A stretch of DNA of 64,000 nucleotides from Pseudomonadota bacterium (GTDB taxonomy: Bacteria > Pseudomonadota > Gammaproteobacteria > Burkholderiales > Methylophilaceae). Position 1 is the stretch's first letter; the number at the start of each line of letters is the position of its first letter. The position numbers and the translations under genes were made by a program. Under the pieces are notes generated by a model. That model searched no databases. It was not told the DNA's origin and saw nothing but the letters and a program-made list of their open reading frames with translations. The stretch covers positions 620,001 through 684,000 of the forward strand of contig JAKOVB010000089.1 of the NCBI GenBank assembly GCA_029782295.1, read 5' to 3'. This document shows positions 61,103 through 64,000 of the stretch, in pieces.

Positions 61103-64000
61103 GCGGCACCTCCATCAACGGCAGATGCAGGCACTAGAAAAATGACGGCGACCGGGAAAGTGCGGTCGTTGAGTTTGGCATAGCGAATTTCGATGCCCTC
61201 AGCCTCCTGCTGGCGCTCGGCTGGAATGCGCGAAAGACGCGCTTCCAGTGCGGCAGTGTCGCGCCTGAGCTGTGTTCGTTCATCTTCCGAGAACAATGAG
61301 AGCTGCGCTGGTTGCTGATCTTTTTTCAGCTCAAGCTGAATGGCTTTTTCAAGCTCATCGAGCACGGTACCGATGTCGGCCACTTCCTGCTGCTTGCGGG
61401 ACTGCAGGGTGTTGGTCAGGAACTTTAGCCGGTCTTTTGAACGGGCGTCTACCGCCTGCAGGATGGCGCTCTGAGAAAGGTCGAAGCGGGCGCGGATGGT
61501 ATCGAACAGAGAATCTACGGCGGTCAGAGGCTTAGCTTGATCCAGCCATTGCTGGACTTTGGTGACACCTTCCTCGCGGCGGAAAGCTTTATCCCCCAGG
61601 TAGCCACCGGCGACCGTCAGCTCTTCATGCAGGCGATGATGGTTGCCCCCCGTGACGACCAGCCGTGAGATGACGACTACGGCAGGACCGTCGATAAGTG
61701 TATCTGGCACTGAACGCACGGTGACGCGATGCAATTTCTTCACGTCGTCTTGTGCCCAGACCTCGGCACGCAGCAAGCGCAGGCACATCTGCACCAGTCG
61801 GTGATTCAGGTGGACCAGCACAACGTCGTCACGCCCAGTGGCGACGGCGTGATCGAAGGTGATGGGCCGGATTTGCAGTGTGTGGGGGTGGCGCAGCCCC
61901 TCAAGGCAGCGCGCCCATGAACCCGACAGCGCGGGCATCTTGAATACGGTTCCTGCTGGAGCATCATCCAAGGCAAAAGGTTCAAGCGGCGGTCGGCCTG
62001 CCAGCGCAAGACCGGTCTTGACTGCCATCAGGATGTGCTCTGGTGTGAGGTGAAAATCCTGCTGCGTAGTCAGGAGCCGTTCGTGGAGCTTGGCGACGCG
62101 GTCTTTCAGTTCGCGCTCGGCGCGTACGAAGCGTCTGGCTTTGGCGATCTTGGCTTCAGCGAGACGGGTGTCGAGGTCTTTGAGCGAGCCTTCGATCAGC
62201 CCCGACATCTGCGGCGCGATGACGGGGTTGACGCTGCCCATATCCGCCCGCATGGATTCGAGTTTGCGCAGTGCCCGGATGATGTCGTCGCCGTGACCGC
62301 CAATGGTTACTTTGCCTTGTTCTCCGCCATCGACGGGGTGCCAGATCAAGACCTCCTTCTGGCGCTGACCGTGCCGGTCGATACGGCCATTGCGCTGCTC
62401 CATTACGTTGGGGTTGTAAGGGATCTCCAGATGGATGAGGCAGTTACAGTGGTTCTGCAAGTCGATACCTTCAGACGCGGCATCGGTGGCCAGCAGGATG
62501 CGCACTGCTGAATCCTTGGGCGAAGTTTGGAAGGCCGCTTTGACCTTCTCGCGTTCATCCTGCGGCATGCCGCCATGGAGGATGGCCAGTCGATCGCCAC
62601 CGAAACCGTGGCTGGCAAGGATCTCGTGCATCCACTGATGGGTGGTGCGGTATTCGGTGAACAAGATGACTCGGCGATCATTCCACTGACCTTCAGTCTT
62701 GAGATTTGTAACGAGCCAATCAAGGACAGCCTTGGCTTTGGCATCGACCTGGTTCTTGGCAGTCTGAGCCCATGACCGCAATTCGTTCAGCATCTGTTGC
62801 TGGTCTGCCGTCAGCGGTTGCGCCCGACGTGAAGCCTCTTCGACGGCCTCGGACTGGGCATTTTCGACCTCCTGGTCGTTGGCGTAGTCCTCTTCGACCC
62901 GCTGGATGGCTTTGCGCAAAATGCGGTCAGCCATCGTATCCTTGTCCTTGCGCTGGCTACCATTGGCCAGGCTCGCAATGTGCTTCTCAAGAGTGGATGC
63001 GAAAGCGGCGGGAGAAGAAAAGAGACGCTTCTTGAGTAACTGGTTGACGAACGACGTGCCGAACGCATTGCCGAACTTCTCGGCATCCTGCTCGCGACTC
63101 GCGCAGTAGTCGTTCAGCTTCTGGTGAATGGCCCGTTCCTGTGCGGAGTACGAGGCTGGCAGCGCTTGCAACCTACGCTGCGCATAGAGCGCCTTTCCTT
63201 CCGCATCGACCAGATCGCTTTTGAGGCGGCGGATCATCACTTGGCTCAACTGCTTTTCATCCGGCAGGATGTTTCGGGCGAAACGCTGGTCGTCGAGCAA
63301 CTCCAGCAGCGATGTGAAGGATTCGGTATAGCCGTTGTGCGGAGTTGCCGTCAGAAACAGGCGGTGCTGAAAGTGAGGACAAATGGAGCGAATGAAGCGT
63401 GTGCGCTGACTCTCCAGCGCGTAGTTCGCGCCAGCAGCGGGGGCAATATTGTGTGCTTCGTCGACAACCAGCATGTCGAACTTACGCGGGTAGCTGGTGT
63501 GTGCTGGCAGGACGTCGCGCATGGCCCGCAATCCTTCCCCGCTTTTAACCCAGTCCATGGACGCAATCAGGCGGGGATGCGAAGTCCAAGGGTTGGCGTG
63601 GATGCCGCGATCGCGGCGCAACTGCTTGATGTAGGTCGTGTCGACAACTCTGAAATCAAGGCCAAACTTTTCCAGCATCTCCACGCGCCACTTCTCTTGG
63701 AGCGATGCGGGGCAAATGATCAGGACGGTGCGGGCACGGTGCCGCAGCAACATCTCCTGGATTACGAGACCGGCCTCGATGGTCTTGCCCAATCCGACGT
63801 CGTCGGCGATGAGCAGATTGACGCGTGCCATGTCGATAGCACGAACCAGGGGATCAAGCTGGAAATCCTCAATACTGACGCCACTGCGGAAAGGGGCTTG
63901 CAGAAACCCTCGGTCGGCATTGGTGGCAGCACCCCAACGAACCGCATCAAGAAAGGCCTCAAGAGTATCGGAGTCGTCCTGTCCCGTTATGGTTGGCAAG
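61099..64000 (-). CDS. drmD: DISARM class 1 SNF2-type helicase DrmD (5' end outside window)
   Basis: About 967 residues of a SWI2/SNF2-family ATPase are visible; the 5' end lies beyond the right edge, so an initiation codon at 63999 is not credible. Motifs run in order: Walker A LLIADDVGLGKTIEAGLVIQ, motif II MLVVDEAHNIAP, motif III FLTATPHNGY, motif V ATDAASEGIDLQ and motif VI QRNGRIDRHGQRQ. The C-terminal part is the long DrmD-specific helical region. It overlaps drmMI by four bases. Together with drmMI it defines the class 1 type of DISARM. Confidence 0.9.
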   Translation of the reverse strand, partial: LPTITGQDDSDTLEAFLDAVRWGAATNADRGFLQAPFRSGVSIEDFQLDPLVRAIDMARVNLLIADDVGLGKTIEAGLVIQEMLLRHRARTVLIICPASLQEKWRVEMLEKFGLDFRVVDTTYIKQLRRDRGIHANPWTSHPRLIASMDWVKSGEGLRAMRDVLPAHTSYPRKFDMLVVDEAHNIAPAAGANYALESQRTRFIRSICPHFQHRLFLTATPHNGYTESFTSLLELLDDQRFARNILPDEKQLSQVMIRRLKSDLVDAEGKALYAQRRLQALPASYSAQERAIHQKLNDYCASREQDAEKFGNAFGTSFVNQLLKKRLFSSPAAFASTLEKHIASLANGSQRKDKDTMADRILRKAIQRVEEDYANDQEVENAQSEAVEEASRRAQPLTADQQQMLNELRSWAQTAKNQVDAKAKAVLDWLVTNLKTEGQWNDRRVILFTEYRTTHQWMHEILASHGFGGDRLAILHGGMPQDEREKVKAAFQTSPKDSAVRILLATDAASEGIDLQNHCNCLIHLEIPYNPNVMEQRNGRIDRHGQRQKEVLIWHPVDGGEQGKVTIGGHGDDIIRALRKLESMRADMGSVNPVIAPQMSGLIEGSLKDLDTRLAEAKIAKARRFVRAERELKDRVAKLHERLLTTQQDFHLTPEHILMAVKTGLALAGRPPLEPFALDDAPAGTVFKMPALSGSWARCLEGLRHPHTLQIRPITFDHAVATGRDDVVLVHLNHRLVQMCLRLLRAEVWAQDDVKKLHRVTVRSVPDTLIDGPAVVVISRLVVTGGNHHRLHEELTVAGGYLGDKAFRREEGVTKVQQWLDQAKPLTAVDSLFDTIRARFDLSQSAILQAVDARSKDRLKFLTNTLQSRKQQEVADIGTVLDELEKAIQLELKKDQQPAQLSLFSEDERTQLRRDTAALEARLSRIPAERQQEAEGIEIRYAKLNDRTFPVAVIFLVPASAVDGGAA

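Noticed and set aside
63997..63999. TTG as the start of drmD
   Set aside because: It is only the first start-like codon inside the window. The protein is already in mid-domain context and the true 5' end must be outside.
41256..64000. Direct repeat of the tRNA-Arg 3' end as the right attachment site
   Set aside because: I looked for a second copy of the tRNA end and saw none, so the right border is probably beyond the window.
1..64000. CRISPR array
   Set aside because: No regularly spaced direct repeats of CRISPR size were seen and no cas gene is present.

Overview
The window is a bacterial chromosome segment with high coding density and roughly 60% GC (estimated by eye) over its first 41 kb. 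The gene families (fccAB sulfide dehydrogenase, single-polypeptide PurL, class 1 DUF4197 protein, UbiB, Coq7, LpxH-type phosphatase, Pit/DUF47 pair) point to a Gram-negative betaproteobacterium, plausibly a Nitrosomonadales/Rhodocyclales-type chemolithotroph. That placement is inferred; the window holds no rRNA or other species-level marker.

Core region, 1-41.3 kb. The left end is a minus-strand flagellar rod/hook/ring operon, flgB-C-D-E-F-G-H-I (flgI cut by the window edge), behind a very good sigma-54 promoter. It is followed by a diguanylate cyclase placed between flgB and the divergent flgA. Next come two small secreted proteins (one EF-hand), then a minus-strand cluster of ankyrin protein, fccA, fccB, a PQQ-sorbosone-dehydrogenase-like lipoprotein candidate, an unknown secreted protein and an SMP-30-like propeller. 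Housekeeping genes follow: purL, ppk2 (with a perfect 17-bp palindrome before its start), a DUF4197 protein, glgP, a beta-barrel protein with a possible Fur box, pit plus a PhoU-like partner, htpG with a sigma-32 promoter, a PAS-GGDEF protein, an LpxH-like phosphatase, a ubiB pair, a C40 peptidase, a patatin lipoprotein, a Fur-boxed iron operon (cupredoxin, FTR1 permease, outer-membrane protein), ctpA, glcF, coq7, a DUF2322-like gene, mtfA and gloA.

Accessory island, from 41.33 kb to beyond the right edge. It begins exactly at the 3' end of a tRNA-Arg(ACG). GC falls, and three copies of ATGGGTA (two direct, one inverted) resembling integrase arm sites lie just past the tRNA. One unknown plus-strand gene is followed by a minus-strand phage-type replication module: an AlpA regulator, an O-like initiator, a DnaB helicase, and small genes including one whose protein ends in an SSB-like acidic tip. 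No integrase is visible.

The remainder, 46.3-64 kb, is one long minus-strand defence operon. It is a class 1 DISARM system (drmD, partial at the edge; drmMI; drmA; drmB; drmC) whose normal drmMI-to-drmA junction is interrupted by three co-directional genes: a GHKL/MORC-like ATPase, a Rossmann methyltransferase-like protein of unknown target, and an AspBHI/Mrr-like restriction endonuclease. The last of these probably recognises modified DNA. This composite of DISARM with an embedded ATPase/MTase-like/modification-dependent nuclease module, on what looks like a phage-satellite-type island, is the most interesting content of the window.
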